A stretch of DNA of 64,000 nt from Ailanthus altissimus (taxonomy: Eukaryota > Streptophyta > Magnoliopsida > Sapindales > Simaroubaceae). Shown in pieces: positions 23,631 through 35,779 of this stretch. Made by a program: the position numbers and the translations under genes. Location: assembly GCA_946807835.1 (NCBI GenBank), contig OX327705.1, positions 13,732,501 to 13,796,500 of the forward strand, written 5' to 3'. The first letter of the stretch is position 1; each line of letters starts with the position of its first letter. Under the pieces are notes generated by a model. It searched no databases. It was not told the DNA's origin and saw only the letters and a list, made by a program, of their open reading frames with translations.

Positions 23631-24188
23631 GTTTTTAGTTCTCTCAAGTGTTGAAAGAATAAACACATCTTCATCTTCCTATTATTTCATGAAAATCCGA
23701 TCATTCAAGAAAGAAAAAGAAATTATTTCAATTTTACAAGAGTTGCAAAATTCTTCAAATAACAATTTCTATTTCTATTTTAAATAAAATCAAATTGGTT
23801 AAATAGTTAACCAAAGAATTAAAAGTGTTTAAGAGATGAACATAAAATTGATTGAAAATTCTAAATCAAAGTTACTGTTCTAGTTTCATAATCCCACCGG
23901 ACCGTTGTGAACTAAAATTGTTCAAAAATACACTTCAAGGTAAGCTCTTCACTTAGAAAATTAGAGGACTTGAAGTTTTGTAAAGCTACCTTCATTAGGT
24001 AAGTGTTCTTTACCTGTTGTTTTAGCACAATTATTCATCATTTAAAAATTTTGTATAATAGTTATACTTATGCATAAATGTGATATATGTGTTAATTGTA
24101 TTAATTGAGTGTATTTTGTTAACATACTTCCGCTGCGTGTTGTAAAATTTTAAAATTATATGTACACTCATAAATCACACACTCAACA
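21795..24188 (+). repeat. F1: 5' LTR of a Met-tRNA-primed retrotransposon inserted in G1
   Basis: Begins TGTTGAGATTTGTGC and ends CTCAACA just before a primer-binding site. It matches the reverse complement of F2 over long stretches (for example the block around CAGAAACCTTTCATGGTCTG and GGAGCTCCATAAGATAAATC). It interrupts the G1 antisense frame. No matching 3' LTR was found in the window, so F1 is a truncated insertion of LTR plus leader. Confidence 0.75.
23575..23629 (+). repeat. (GA)n microsatellite
   Basis: An uninterrupted GA run of about 54 bases within F1. It produces an open frame of alternating Arg-Glu that is not a real gene. Confidence 0.95.
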
Positions 24189-24679
24189 TAAAAAATAGTA
24201 TCAGAGCATGCTAAATTAAGTATGTGATATTTCTTGTAGTTAAATATATCTGACATGTTGATGTTGTATATTTAAATTTTAATGGTATCAGAGCGACATT
24301 CATTTTTCGACGCCTTGGGGGTTGGTATTGTTACTAGAATTTTAATTATATTATTTTTCTTCATGTTTTAACTTCCTAATTATTGTATTATGCTTATTTA
24401 ATTATCATAATATAAAATGATCATTCTTTTATGTTGATAGCCACAATAGAAGCTTTGTTAGTGGAGGTTAGTTGTAATTGCTTAAAAATAAATGAATGAT
24501 CAAAATAATCATCTGCATGTGATACGAATGTGCTTAAAATCTCTTTTAATCAGATTGAATAGTATTTTATTATGAGATAATATTTGATTTATCCGATCAT
24601 TTTGAATACAGTTCTTCAATTATCCATTATTTCTTGGGGTTTTCTCCTCATTTTTCTTCTTTTTTTCCTCACTTTCTAA
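24189..24679 (+). other. F1 leader with two Met-tRNA primer-site-like sequences, then unassigned DNA
   Basis: TAGTATCAGAGC (24196-24207) lies 7 bases after the LTR end, and TGGTATCAGAGC (24283-24294) lies 87 bases further on. Both match the initiator Met tRNA primer-site core. From about 24330 the sequence is AT-rich; no gag can be recognised, and the right end of F1 is not defined. A pyrimidine-rich tract before 24680 could be an intron acceptor of the accessory frame. Confidence 0.6.
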
Positions 24680-25486
24680 CATTTGGACCCAGCCCAGGCT
24701 TTTACCCATCCTCCTAGATCGGCAGGGGAGTCCAGCTCAAGGGTGCCTTTACTTAAAGAGGGTCTGCGTCTGATAGTGATGCCTCAAGTCTTCATTCCTG
24801 AGAGGCGTGGAGACTTGACATACATGATCCCTATCATGCAGGAAATAAAAAGGTATATCAATCTTGCTTGGGTAGCTTAAGTGTTTAAGATGGATCATAT
24901 CATGGGATTTTCTTATTGCTATAGACACCGCATAATGTAAGACTTATGCCCATTTCTCTTTTTTTCATCTTTTTGTTTTTGGTGCCTTATAATATTAACT
25001 CATTTTATTTGTAGTCTGTCTTTACTTTCTCTCAGTTCCGTACCGATATCATGAACACAATGACAAATGCCTAGCAGGTTGAAGAGAACCTTCACAAGAC
25101 TAGGTATGAGGTGCAGCAAGACAGGCAAGAGGCCAAACAAGAGCATCAAAAGGCACAATTTGGCAAGTCAAATTAAAGATTTAATGACTGATGGGGTTGA
25201 GGCTGAGAGTAGGATGTCCAAGCTTGAGTGCTAAAAGAACTTATTGGAGTAAGAGATGGTGAACTCAATGGCTTAGCTAAAAGTCCCATCACCGAGTTAG
25301 TCAATTAAAACAATGAGCTCGAAAGGCAACTTGTTATGGCCTAAAGGGAGAGGGAGCTGATTGAGCAGATTAGATCTTACCTGGCCAACTGAATTAAGGA
25401 GCTCAAAAGGGTAGAATAATGTTGAGCCAATCAAGGGAATTATGTTCGAACCCTAGATCATGTTAAATATACTTATGCGAACTATA
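24680..25486 (+). pseudogene. G1 antisense accessory frame, part 2 (coiled-coil region)
   Basis: The open segment 24683-24880 encodes DPAQAFTHPPRSAGESSSRV and continues to VMPQVFIPERRGDLTYMIP. At 25020-25480 follow charged helical stretches such as TRYEVQQDRQEAKQEHQKAQ with stops, typical of the coiled-coil C-terminus of the antisense proteins in Tat-like elements. It is opposite in strand to integrase. Function is unknown, and the frame is broken by stops. Confidence 0.5.
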
Positions 25487-26170
25487 AGGTAACCCTTTTA
25501 AGTGTCGCATTCCTTAAAGGATAACCTTAAAGAGTGTTGAAACCTGCCATGCCGATCTAACTAATCCCTTTGAGTGCCATACCTCCTAAGGGATAACCTC
25601 AAAGAGCATTGAACCGTGCCATGCCGATTTGGGTAACCCATTTAAGTGCTGTACCCTTTAAAGGATAATCTCAAAGAGTGTTGAACTCTATTTGATCGAC
25701 CCAAGTAACCCCTTTGAGTGCCATACCCTCTAAGGAATAACATTTTCTGGTCAATCCAGGTAACCCCTTTAAGTGCCACACCCCCTAAAAGATAACCTCA
25801 AAAAGTGTTAACCCTACCTTGTCGATCTGGGTAACCCTTTTTAGTGCCACACCCCTTAGGAGATAACTTTAAAGAGCATTGAACTCTATCTGGTCAATCA
25901 GGGTAACTTCTTTCTGTGCTGCACTCCCTAAGGAATAACCTCAAATAGGGTTGAACCCTACTTTGTCAATCTGGGTAACCCCTTTGGGTGCTATACTCCT
26001 TAAAGGATAGCCTCAAATAGCGTTGAGCCCTGCCTGGTCAATCTAGGTAACCTTTTTAAGTGTCGTATCCCTAAAATATAACCTTAAATAGTGTTGAACC
26101 TTGCTTGGTCGATCCGAATAACCTCTTTGAGTGTCGCATCCCTAAGGGATAACCTCAAAGCGCGTTGACC
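25487..26170. repeat. 70-bp minisatellite, about ten copies
   Basis: Tandem units of the form GTAACCCCTTTGAGTGCCA ... AAGGATAACCTCAAAGAG ... GTTGAACCCTGCCTGGTCGA ... The units are strongly diverged; the fourth is shortened. It lies between the antisense frame and the 3' side of integrase, where Tat-lineage elements often carry tandem repeats. Confidence 0.9.
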
Positions 26171-26299
26171 TTGTTCGTGTAGTTCTTTACATTATAGATT
26201 AAGGTAGAAGCAACTATTTAGTCTCATAGTCATGCAAGAAAATGATATCATTTGTAGAATTTTATTCAATTCTGGAAAGTACATAACATAGAACATTTA

Positions 26300-27259
26300 T
26301 TTATGGAAAAGATAAGATAGTACACAAGTTTTAAGGATAATACATTTTTAGCAACACAGCATTCCATGGTTTCCTTACTATCTTCCCATTAGTTCCTTTA
26401 AGCTTGTCGACTCTTTTTACTCTCCTGGTCACTTTGTAAGGCCTTCATAGGTTGGACTGCGAACTCTATCTTATAGATTTTTGGTATTAAGGACAACTCT
26501 TCTCAGCACTAGACTATCTTCTACAAATTCACGAGCTTGCACTTTCTTGTTGTAATACCTTGCCACATTTTATTGATAAGCAGCTACTCAGATTTGAGCC
26601 TTATCCTTTAGCTATTCAGATAAATCTAAATGAATTTTATCACCCAGTGTGTTAGTGTTCTAACTTCTGTAGGAATTACAGGTTCATAACTAAAAGCTAA
26701 TGAAAACGGAGTTTCCCCTGTAGCTATTTTGCTTGTGGTTCGTAGGGCTCAGAGCATCTGAAGCAATTCTTCCACTCAACCCCATTTTCTATCTGTTAGT
26801 TTATTTTTAATAATATGTTAATGTTCTTGTTGGATGATTCTACCTAGCCATTGGTTTTGGGATGTGTTGGGGATGCAAATAGGAGTTGAATTCCTAGCTA
26901 CTTGTAGAACTCTTTGAAGTTATTGTTATCGAAATACTTCCCATGGTCAGTGATTATTTTATAGGGGATCCTAAACTGACACACTACGTTCCTCCAGATG
27001 AAATCTTGTACATTCTTTTCTATGATCTTCAATAATGGCTCGGGCTTGATCCATTTAGTAAAATAGTCAACTGCCACCACTGCGTATTTACAAGTCACTT
27101 TTTCTCAAGGTAAGGATTCTATTAGGTCTAGCCCTTATTGGGAAAAATGCCATGGTCTTTCCATAGTGGTTAATTCTTCATTCAATGCTCGTATCTTGTC
27201 TATAAACCTTTGGCATACATCACAAAATTTAACTAGATCTTTTGCATCTTTGAGGGTGT
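26300..27259 (-). pseudogene. G1 integrase core and C-terminus
   Basis: The minus strand shows the catalytic core of a gypsy integrase: AVDYFTKWIKPEPL (first Asp), RIPYKIITDHGKYFD (second Asp), and NG-stop-VESSNKN (Glu) with 35 positions between the second Asp and the Glu, counting two stop codons. This is the D,D35E signature. The zinc-binding phrase DLVKFCDVCQRF is at about 27205-27240. Solo LTR N6 interrupts the gene at 27260. Confidence 0.85.
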
Positions 27260-28555
27260 TGATAAAGCTATATTTGTCAATTATTTTCTAATGTTTTTAT
27301 TCTGATATTTTATTATTTTATGAAATTAAATGGCTATTTATGTGCATTATTGTTATTTGTAGGAACTTGAATGAAATTTGTGGACCTGTTGCCTCAACGT
27401 AACATAAATTTTTGTCCCAGCGCTGCAATAGTGATTAAAATAAGAAAATAAAAAAATGACCTATTTAAATTGCTATTCATTGCCCAAGTAGTGGCTAGTC
27501 ATTGTGCCAGCGACAGTCCAGCGCTCCAGCGCTATGTCCTCGCTGCTTCAGCGATACAATCTTTTGAAAACAACGCCTTAGCAACAACAAGATAGCGCCA
27601 CAATAATAATGCGATTTCTAACTCGAAAAAATTATAGATTTCAAGCTCAAATCAATCCCTATAAAAGGCCACTCGTCCTTAGGGATCATCCAAGAACATA
27701 AAAAATACACAGCACAAGTCTTGAAGAGCAATTAGAGCATACTTGAAGTATCTATAGAGAGACATTCTAGGCATTGTTTGGCATCAAGAGTTTCTTAGGC
27801 AGCATAATCAAGAGTAATTCGATGTCTATATCGATTTACTATTGATTGTATCATGATTTTTTTTATTTTTACCATTATTCTCTTGTAGCCATAAATTATT
27901 TCTTTCTAAAGTCAATACTTGAACTCAATATGTGCGCTTAATTGTCCTATCCTTCTAATTTTCAATAAACTTAGTTTTTTTGTTATTTAAATTATTTGTT
28001 CTTAATGCTTCAATACATCTCGCCAATATATGATAAATGAATTTGTAATATTTTTGATAAATTCGGAAGAGGAATCATTATATTTAGACTTAGGTAATTT
28101 AATGCATGATTATAGAGTAACATTCAATATTGCATATGCAAGTTTCAAATTAAGATAAGAATATACCTAATTGGCATGTATGATCAATAAGACTTAATCT
28201 TAATGAATCTTAATTTATTACAAATACTATAGAAATATAGGTATTTGGTAAATTAAGGATAGAAATATAGGTATTTGGTAAATTAAGGATAGAAATATAG
28301 GTATTTGGTAAATTAAGATATACTTGCATGACTTTGAAGAGGTTTGTGAATACATTAGTGTCTTGATCAATAACAAGAACTAAAAGAATTAAATGTAAGA
28401 GGATTAATCATTAGAAAGTATATTGAGGGATAGTATTAACCCTAGGTTTTCTCTATATCCTCGTGGGTTTGACATCCAACTCTTTTGTCCATTTATTATT
28501 TTCATATGATATTGTATACTTGCACTCAATTATAAGATATAGAAATATCATATCA
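27260..28555 (+). mobile_element. N6: solo LTR (1.3 kb) in G1 integrase/RNase H
   Basis: Ends TGATAAAGC... and ...ATATCA. The reverse complement of N7 (49250-50528) matches it throughout. TATA box CTATAAAAGG lies near 27660. Flanks GGTGT and AGTGG each differ by one base from GGTGG, the duplication expected from the rejoined host sequence. No internal region or primer site adjoins it. It contains three 30-bp tandem units at 28229-28317. Confidence 0.8.
28229..28317. repeat. Three 30-bp tandem copies inside N6
   Basis: The unit begins ATAGAAATATAGGTATTTGG and is repeated three times with essentially no divergence. N7 has a single copy, so the amplification is specific to this LTR and recent. 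Confidence 0.95.
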
Positions 28556-29690
28556 AGTGGTTGGCTAGTAGTAGCCAGTCTTGAAAACTTTATTGGCTAA
28601 TGCTTTCACTCAGGAATGGTTGTCGTGGATTTCTTTATGAATTTCTTTGAGTATCCTCTCAGCTTCTTAAGATCCCAAAAACATTATGAAGGGTTAGGGA
28701 AGCCCTGCCTATTTAGCATCCCTTCAATAACTGAGTACAAAGTTACTCGGTATTTAAGCATACGAGCTTCTAGTTGTCTTCAATGAAGGTTTCATTTTAG
28801 ATGTAGTCTCAGATCAAATCAATCCAGCTAGGTTGGGGTTTCATCTGCATTATATGTTCTTTCTCTTGTGTGTTAGGTGTGCATATGAACTCTATAGGGA
28901 ATTTCTTGGGTAGTTGAGCTTCTTTATTGAAAGCCAACCATGCTATTACATTAGCTCAGTGGCTTCACTTCTCAAGATTAACTCTACTTTGACTACTTTG
29001 AACTAACCTATCAGGTTTTTGACCTTTTTCAGACATGTCAGCATGTTTTCTCCACGAGCTTCAAAGTTTCCATTCACCTGATTGACAACTAGCTGAGAGT
29101 TACTCTTCACCAAGATTTTCTGAGGCAACTTTTAATCTAGCCATGAGAGCCTCATACTTCGCTTCATTATTAGAGGCCTTGAACCTAAACTTGACAACAT
29201 AACAAATTTCATTTTCTTCTTGGCTAGTCAGAACTATCCATGTTCTGCATCATTGCAAATTGGATGCTCCATAAATATAAACCAGCCAAGATGTACTCTT
29301 TCTTTATGCCTTTTCATTGATCTCCTTCACCTTTGGTTCCCCAGACGTACATTCTACCAAGAAATCAGCCAAGGCTTGTCTATTGATAGCTTGAGTTTAT
29401 ACTGTATGTTGAATTCGCTTAGCTCTAATGACCATTTCACCAAATGCTCTGATAAGTCTAGCTTATGCAAAATCTATCTAAGGGGCCAGTTTATTATAAC
29501 CACAATTATATGGGTCTGAAAGTAAGGTAGTATTTCTCCCCAATATGATAAGGGCAATGACTAACTTCTCCATAGGAGGGTATTCAGTAAAGGATTTGTT
29601 GGAAAAGTAAATTAGTCGTTGGACCCTCATCTTTTCTTTGACCAGTGCTGAGCTCACTGACTTGCTTGAGATACAGAGATATAGTATCAA
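28556..29690 (-). pseudogene. G1 RNase H and second (archaeal-type) RNase H
   Basis: 29690-29478 reads LYLCISSKSVSSALVKEKMR, then RLIYFSNKSFTEYPPMEKL, the end of RT and the standard gypsy RNase H. About 29205-29105 reads VKFRFKASNNEAKYEALMAR, the motif of the second RNase H found in Tat elements. The two are separated by frameshifted linker. Many stops are present. Confidence 0.82.
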
Positions 29691-30263
29691 CTCATCCTCA
29701 TGTATTGGGACAAGAAAGTGTATGTATGTTCAAGAGAGATAAGCCTTGAGCTGTTAAAAAAATTCTTCACATTTTGGGGTCCACCAATTCCTCTATCTTC
29801 TTTTTCTAGCTTTAGAAAATGTGAAACACTTTGTCTGTATCTCGTGATATGAATCGACTCAAGGCTGCTACTCTTTCTGTCATCCGTTAGATTTCTTTAG
29901 CCATGCTTAAAAATTTCATTTGTAGAATAGCTCTAATTTTATATGGGTTGGCTTTTATCTTCCTCTTGCTAACCACGAATCCCAAGCACTTATCAGACTT
30001 CACCCCAAAAGCTCTTTTCTCAGAATTTAACTTCATGTTGTGCCTTTTTAGAATCTCAAAGATTTTTGTCAAATCCCTCTTATGGTATATTAATTTAATA
30101 CACTTAGTTATCATATCATCCACAAACACCTCTATAATTTTGCCTATCAAAGGTTTGAATAGTTTGTTCACTAACCTCTAATAAGTGGCCTTGCATTTTT
30201 TAGGCTGAACGGCATCACCTTGTAAGAGTAGTCCCTTGATGCATAATAAAAGAAGTCTTCTCT
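29691..30263 (-). pseudogene. G1 reverse transcriptase, C-terminal half
   Basis: The minus strand reads VMPF-like sequence at about 30220, then NKLFKPLIGKIIEVFVDDMI with the catalytic FVDD box (30171-29887), followed by LTKIFEILKRHNMKLNSEK and CLGFVVSKRKIKANP. The N-terminal half is 16.4 kb away at 46706-47130, because N2 inserted between the NQIPM region and VMPF. Confidence 0.88.
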
Positions 30264-31667
30264 TGATATATGATGAGAGTATTTTATATTTATCATTTTA
30301 ATCTTCTAAACTTAATGATTGCTCAAATTAAATAAGAATATATGTTTTTTAATGTGTTAATATTATTTTGTATATTTCAAGGCAACAGAGCTATTTGGAG
30401 CGAAACATCGAGGGGAATGTGCAAAAATATTAAAAAAAAAGCTATAGTGGCATCTACAGTATATATAAATAGTACTTTTGCTATAGTGCCCATGCCGCGG
30501 TGCCAAAAAACCCAAGTTGTGCTGTTATGGTGCATAAACAGTAAAAAAGACACAGTAAATACTGTTCATGAGTACTATTCATATAAACAATACCTTTGGG
30601 GGGTTCGAGCATAATCTTAGCGCTACAACGCCAAAAAATTGATGCTGTAACTCCAATCAATGGAAATTTCTCAATTTTGTCCTAATTTTGGGCCTATAAG
30701 AGAAAAGCTAAAAGTCTCATTTAAATGAAGAGAGGATAGCATGAAATAGAGAAAGACACTAGGGTTTTTTTAGTGAGAAAAATAACATTGGAGCTTGGAT
30801 TTGGACAAGATTATTGAAAATTGAAGACTTCTAACAATTTCTCTAACTAGTTCCCTCTTTCTTTCTATCTCATTTATATTTAATTCAAATTTGTAATTGT
30901 GATTTGTGTTAATTTGAACATTATTACTTTTGTGAATATTGGGATTCATGTAATTGTTTATTTTCCCGTGGATTGATAGATTATATGTTCTAGAGTTTAA
31001 TGGAACTCTATTGAACACTATGTGTTGATGTGATTAATGACTATTTGATGTTTATTCATTTTATGAATTTTATGTGCTTAATGCTTTTAATTTCATTGAG
31101 AAATAGATTATATGCTTTAAACAATTTGGGTTATGTACTTGGGAGAGTCTAATTTATATGTTAGTTGTAAAAGGTATAACTTTGAGTTTGTTGTGTTGGG
31201 AGACTAATAAACTTAGGGTAGTCATATAAGGGTAGTTTAATGCATGTTTATATAACGGGTTATATAGGGATATCAACTTAGTTGTATATGCATAGGATCT
31301 TATTCATTACTTGAGAGAGGTAATAATATTAATCATACATCTTTGACTAATGAATGCATACAATGAGTTGTTCACCACTAATGATAAAGGGCATAGGAAC
31401 AATAGAGGGAAATCAAGTCTGTAGAACCTATTGCCATAAAACTCTCATACCTTTAATTTACCAAGTATTTAGTTTTAAGCATTGTTAATTTTACAATTCA
31501 ACTTATCCTTTAGATTAGTCTAAATAAAGTTAGGTTGCCAACACTATAGTATTTAACATTAGTTTAGGATCCAATCCTTATGGGACAATACTCACTCATC
31601 ATTGTATTACTTGATCATGACCTGTGCACTTGTAGTTTCAATTTACGTGTGTATAAATTCACGAACA
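30264..31667 (+). repeat. N2 5' LTR
   Basis: 1.4 kb, TG...GAACA. Matches 33211-33885 plus 46665-46705, except that the 3' copy lacks about 115 bases at its start and about 520 bases (roughly 30930-31450) in the middle. TATA-like GGCCTATAAGAG is at about 30690; the 3' LTR has AGACCTATAAAAG. Confidence 0.82.
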
Positions 31668-31669
31668 AA

Positions 31670-33210
31670 TTTTTGGCACCGTTGCTAGGAATTATGAATT
31701 TTGAATTAGTGTTAATATTGTGGATACACAACTTGATTTTAATTTAGGCATTTTATTTTTCTTTTATTCTTTTTGAGTTGTGGTTTTATTGTAGTTGTTG
31801 AAGGTTTATGAGAAGAGCCCATAGTTTAGAGCTTTTGTCTTTTAATTTGGAAGTTAAGCACACCTTGTGAAGGCATAAGAGAGAAAATAGTGATCAAAAT
31901 TAAACTATGGCCAATGAAGGCAACATCAGCCATCAACCAACAATCATGGATATTATGGGATTATTTTAGGCCCGAGGTTAATGAGAATTATTCAGGAATT
32001 CGACCTCAAGTGGTTCAAGCTAATAACTTTAAATTAAAGCTAACCCTTATTAACACGATTCAACAAAATTAATATAGGGGATTGCTAAGCAAAGTTCCGA
32101 ATGTTCACCTTGCTATATTCTTGGAGGTGTATGATATTATTAAGAAGAATAAAGTCACAGAGGATGCTATTCGCCTGTGCTTGTTCTCATTCTCTCTTAG
32201 GGACAAGGCAAATGAGCAGCATCAATCTTTACAACCGAGAAGTATTAGAACATGAAAAAAGCATGCTAAAAGATTCCTCACTGAGTTCTTTCCACCATCT
32301 AAGACTTCACAACTTTGAGGAAAGATAACATAATTTAGACAATTGGATTGTAAGCTTTTCTATGAAGCTTGGGAGCAGTTCAAGGACCTTATATAGAGGT
32401 GCCCCTAACATAGACACCAAGATTGGTTCCAAATATAAATCTTCTACAATGTACTAAATGGTAAAATAAGAAACATTATAGCTATAGTGGTGAGTGGCAC
32501 GTGAAAAGTTTTGTTGGAGAAAATGGCAAGCAACTATTACCAATAGCCTAATGAGAGGTTCATTGTTAGAAAGGTTGCCCGAGTGCATGAAATTAACTCT
32601 ATTATTGCTCTTTCAGCTTAAGTTTTGGCTTTGGAGAATCAAATTTCTATACTAAATGCTAGAGAAGCCTCAACAAGCAAAGATTCAATGATAGTAGTAA
32701 ATGTGTCTTATACCGGTGAAGGGAGTGACAAATTCAATATGTCAACAACCAAAACTTAAATTACAGGAGTAGAAACTTGCCTACACACTATCATCCCAGG
32801 CTCTAAAATCACGAGAACTTCTTTTATGGTAATACAAGAAATGTTTTGCAACCTTCACCCTAATCAACAAGTGATTAAGAATAAGCTTTCTTTGGAGGAC
32901 CTTTTGGACACTTTTATCGTTGAAACTAGAGAGAGGTTTAACAAAGATGAGACACATTGCACCCACATGAATACTACATTGAAGTCACTAGAGGTGTGAG
33001 GTGTAAGTTGTCCAACTTACCCATACAATCAAAGATCAACCTTTGGCTAAGTTCTCAAGTAATAAGAAGGCCAATCGAAGAGAGTATTGCAATGTCATCA
33101 CCCTTAAGAGTGGTATGGAAGTGGAAGCTTTAGTGAAAGAGTGGTTGAAGTGAAGAGAAAGAAGTTGTTGAACCATCTAAGTGAAGAGAAAGAGAAAAAG
33201 GTGGTTGAAT
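31670..33210 (+). pseudogene. N2 interior: primer site and Athila-type gag
   Basis: The primer site TTTTTGGCACCGTTG is at about 31670. Gag follows at about 32050-32760, readable across stops: NVHLAIFLEVYDIIKKNKVT, then FSFSLRDKAN, FLTEFFPPSKTSQL and KLFYEAWEQFKDL, as in Athila capsid genes. After about 32760 the sequence is unassigned up to the 3' LTR. There is no protease, RT or integrase and no room for one. Confidence 0.75.
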
Positions 33211-33890
33211 GTTCATCAACGGAGCTATTTGGGGCGAAATATCGAGGAGAACTAAAACAAATATAAAAAATGCTACAATGACTTCTACAGTAAATATGAA
33301 TGGTACTTTACTACAATGCTTATACCACGACATCAAAAAACCTAGGTCGTGGTGCCATCGTCCCCCCTATAGCACCAAATTCTAGCGCAATGCCAGCTCG
33401 GGTAGAATCTTGGCATTGCAGGGCAAAAAAATCAACATCGCAGTGCCAATTGATAAAAAAGTCTCAATTTTGCCCCAATTTAACCCTAATTTTAGACCTA
33501 TAAAAGTAGAGCTAAAAGTCTCATTAAAAGGGGAGAAGCGAGCACAAAATAGAGAGGGAAATTAGGTTTTTTTTTGTATAAGAGACAACATTGAAGCTTG
33601 GATTTGGACATAAGTTTTTAAGATTAAAAGCTTCCAATAATTTCTCCAACTACTTCTCTCTTTCTCTCTATCATACTTATAATTTAATTCAAGTTTGTAA
33701 TTGTGATTTGTGTTAGTTTGAACATAATTAGTTTTAAGAATTGTTAATTTTAAAATTCAACTTATCCTTTAGATTAGCCTAGATAAAGTTAGGTTGCCAA
33801 TATCATAGTATTTAACATTAATTTAGGATCCAATCCTTGTGAGATGATACTCACTCATCATTGTATTATTTGATCACGACCCGTGCATTT
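33211..33890 (+). repeat. N2 3' LTR, left part (deleted)
   Basis: Shares AGCTATTTGG, CTTGGATTTGGACA, TTGTAATTGTGATTTGTGTT and ACTCACTCATCATTGTATTA blocks with the 5' LTR. It is cut by N3 after the target copy CATTT (33886-33890). Confidence 0.8.
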
Positions 33891-34652
33891 TGATAGAGGC
33901 ATATATGTAGTAGTATATTTAGAACTCCATCTTGGGTATTCTGATCTAAATGACGAATATTTGGTTATTTATTCATATTTTGTCTTATCATAAATAGGTT
34001 CACGAGGGAAAATATGACAAATAGAAAACAAAATAGGCAAATCAGACAAGAAACAGGTGAGCTGCACTTAAAACACGCCACTATGCAAACCCAAGCCTGG
34101 GCACTGCTGTGCCCAAGGCTGAGGCGTTGTAGCGCCTAAGGTAGAAAACTGGGTACTGTGGTGCCCAGTCGACCCTCGAACAAGATGTATTTCTAAGTCT
34201 TTGCATCGTAATGTTAGGCCCTCACTGCTGTGGTGTCCATGAGACATGAAATATCTTCTTAAAAATCATATTTTAACTTGGATTCAAATGCCCTTGACCC
34301 CTAGGGTTTTTTTATCCCTATAATTGCACTCTTTTATCAGCCAAAATATAGATTTTAGAGAGGTAAAAATGCAAAGAAATAATTCATACACAAAATTAAA
34401 AGATCAAAGCCATAAAATCAAGATTCAAGTTCAAGATTGAAGATTCAAGTCAAGGAAGAGAGAGAAGCACATCAAGGCATCGTCTTGAATATATTTTCTT
34501 ATCTTTCAAGATTATTATGTTCTTGTTCATGCTATTATTTATGGATTAGTTTGATACTCTTAGATTTGTGATGAGCTAAACATTGTTTATCCAAGGTTAA
34601 ACTTTTGAACCTAAGTATATAGTTAGTTTTCATTGATTCTTAGTTTATGAAC

Positions 34653-34690
<38 letters not shown>

Positions 34691-35390
34691 TGATTCATTC
34701 TTTTTTTAGTTTAATGCTCTCATTATGTCTGAATAATATTTTAAATGATTGAAGAACCATGATAAACTTAACAAAGAGATTAATATATATAGCTTAGGAT
34801 AGTTTGATGCATGCTCGTAAGGTAACAACTATAAGTTCCATATAGAATAGACATGTACTTAAAAGGCATGTATGATATGATTTAGACCTAGTTACTATAA
34901 GTTCCATGTAAGATATACATATACTTATATAGCATGTATGGTATGATTTAGACCTAGTCTTAATGAATTATATTCTCATCTGATTCTCATTTACATATAG
35001 GTAATTGTTAGAATACGTAATATAGTTACTCAACCATCAACAGAAGCTTGTAATAAGATTAGAGTCTAGCCAATCTATTTGTATTAAGGGGTGAACTAAG
35101 ATGTTAATGAATCCAATGAAATATTAGGGGATAAGTCTAAACCTTAGATTATTATCAATTGATAAATTCAACTAATTGTTTATTCGTTATTTAGGTTTAG
35201 TTTAATTTGATAGAATTAGGTTAATTAATTGAATTTCATATTTTGATTTTTCTAAATAAAAGTTGAGTAGTTATAATTCAAGTAATTGATTAAATAATTA
35301 GATCATACTAAAATCCTATATCACTTGATACAATAACGTGTACTTATGCTTATAGTGTGCACTTATACTTAACTACTAAAGCATCAATCA
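33891..35390 (+). repeat. N3 5' LTR
   Basis: 1.5 kb, TGATAGAGGC...GCATCAATCA. An (AT)n tract at about 34658-34686 is missing from the 3' copy. The TATA region CCCTATAATTGC (about 34316) is decayed compared with TATAAAAG in the 3' LTR. Confidence 0.88.
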
Positions 35391-35392
35391 AA

Positions 35393-35413
35393 ATTTTGGT
35401 GCTATTACTGGGG
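35393..35413 (+). other. N3 primer-binding site, Athila type, decayed
   Basis: ATTTTGGTGCTATTACTGGG follows the LTR and corresponds to the Athila-type TTTTTGGCGCCGTTGCCGGG with C-to-T and G-to-A-type changes. Confidence 0.75.
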
Positions 35414-35779
35414 ATTATTTCTTTGTATTTTTAGATCAATATTAATACCAAGATACTTACTTTTGATTCTGATTTTTATTTTTGTTTTATTTTGTTTTCT
35501 TCTTTTTACTTTAACTTTTTCTTTGACAGTTCATACGAAAGGCAAAAAATGCCGAATTGATTTCTTTTAATCCTAAGATCGAAAGAGCATTACATAGAAT
35601 TCGATATGAACAATAGTGCTAGCGCTCTTTAAAAATGGAGGAGAACAATGATCATATCAACAATCTAGTGTTAGAGCCTATGATACCACAGAGAGCACTA
35701 AAAAAGTATGCAATCCCTACTGCAGATAGTGTACAGTCTAGTATTTGATGACCAACAATCAATGCTTGGTTGATGTTAA

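Noticed and set aside
23521..23787. Arg-Glu-rich open frame.
   Set aside because: Produced by the (GA)n microsatellite inside the F1 LTR.
24196..24294. GGTATCAGAGC sequences considered as tRNA-Met gene fragments.
   Set aside because: Only the primer-site length is present; no cloverleaf, A box or B box.
25487..26170. Repeats with GTAACCCC considered as telomere-like or CRISPR-like.
   Set aside because: Unit is about 70 bp without unique spacers and located in the normal minisatellite position of a Tat element.
28229..28317. Three 30-bp repeats considered as a CRISPR-like array.
   Set aside because: No spacers; the units are directly adjacent inside a solo LTR in plant DNA.
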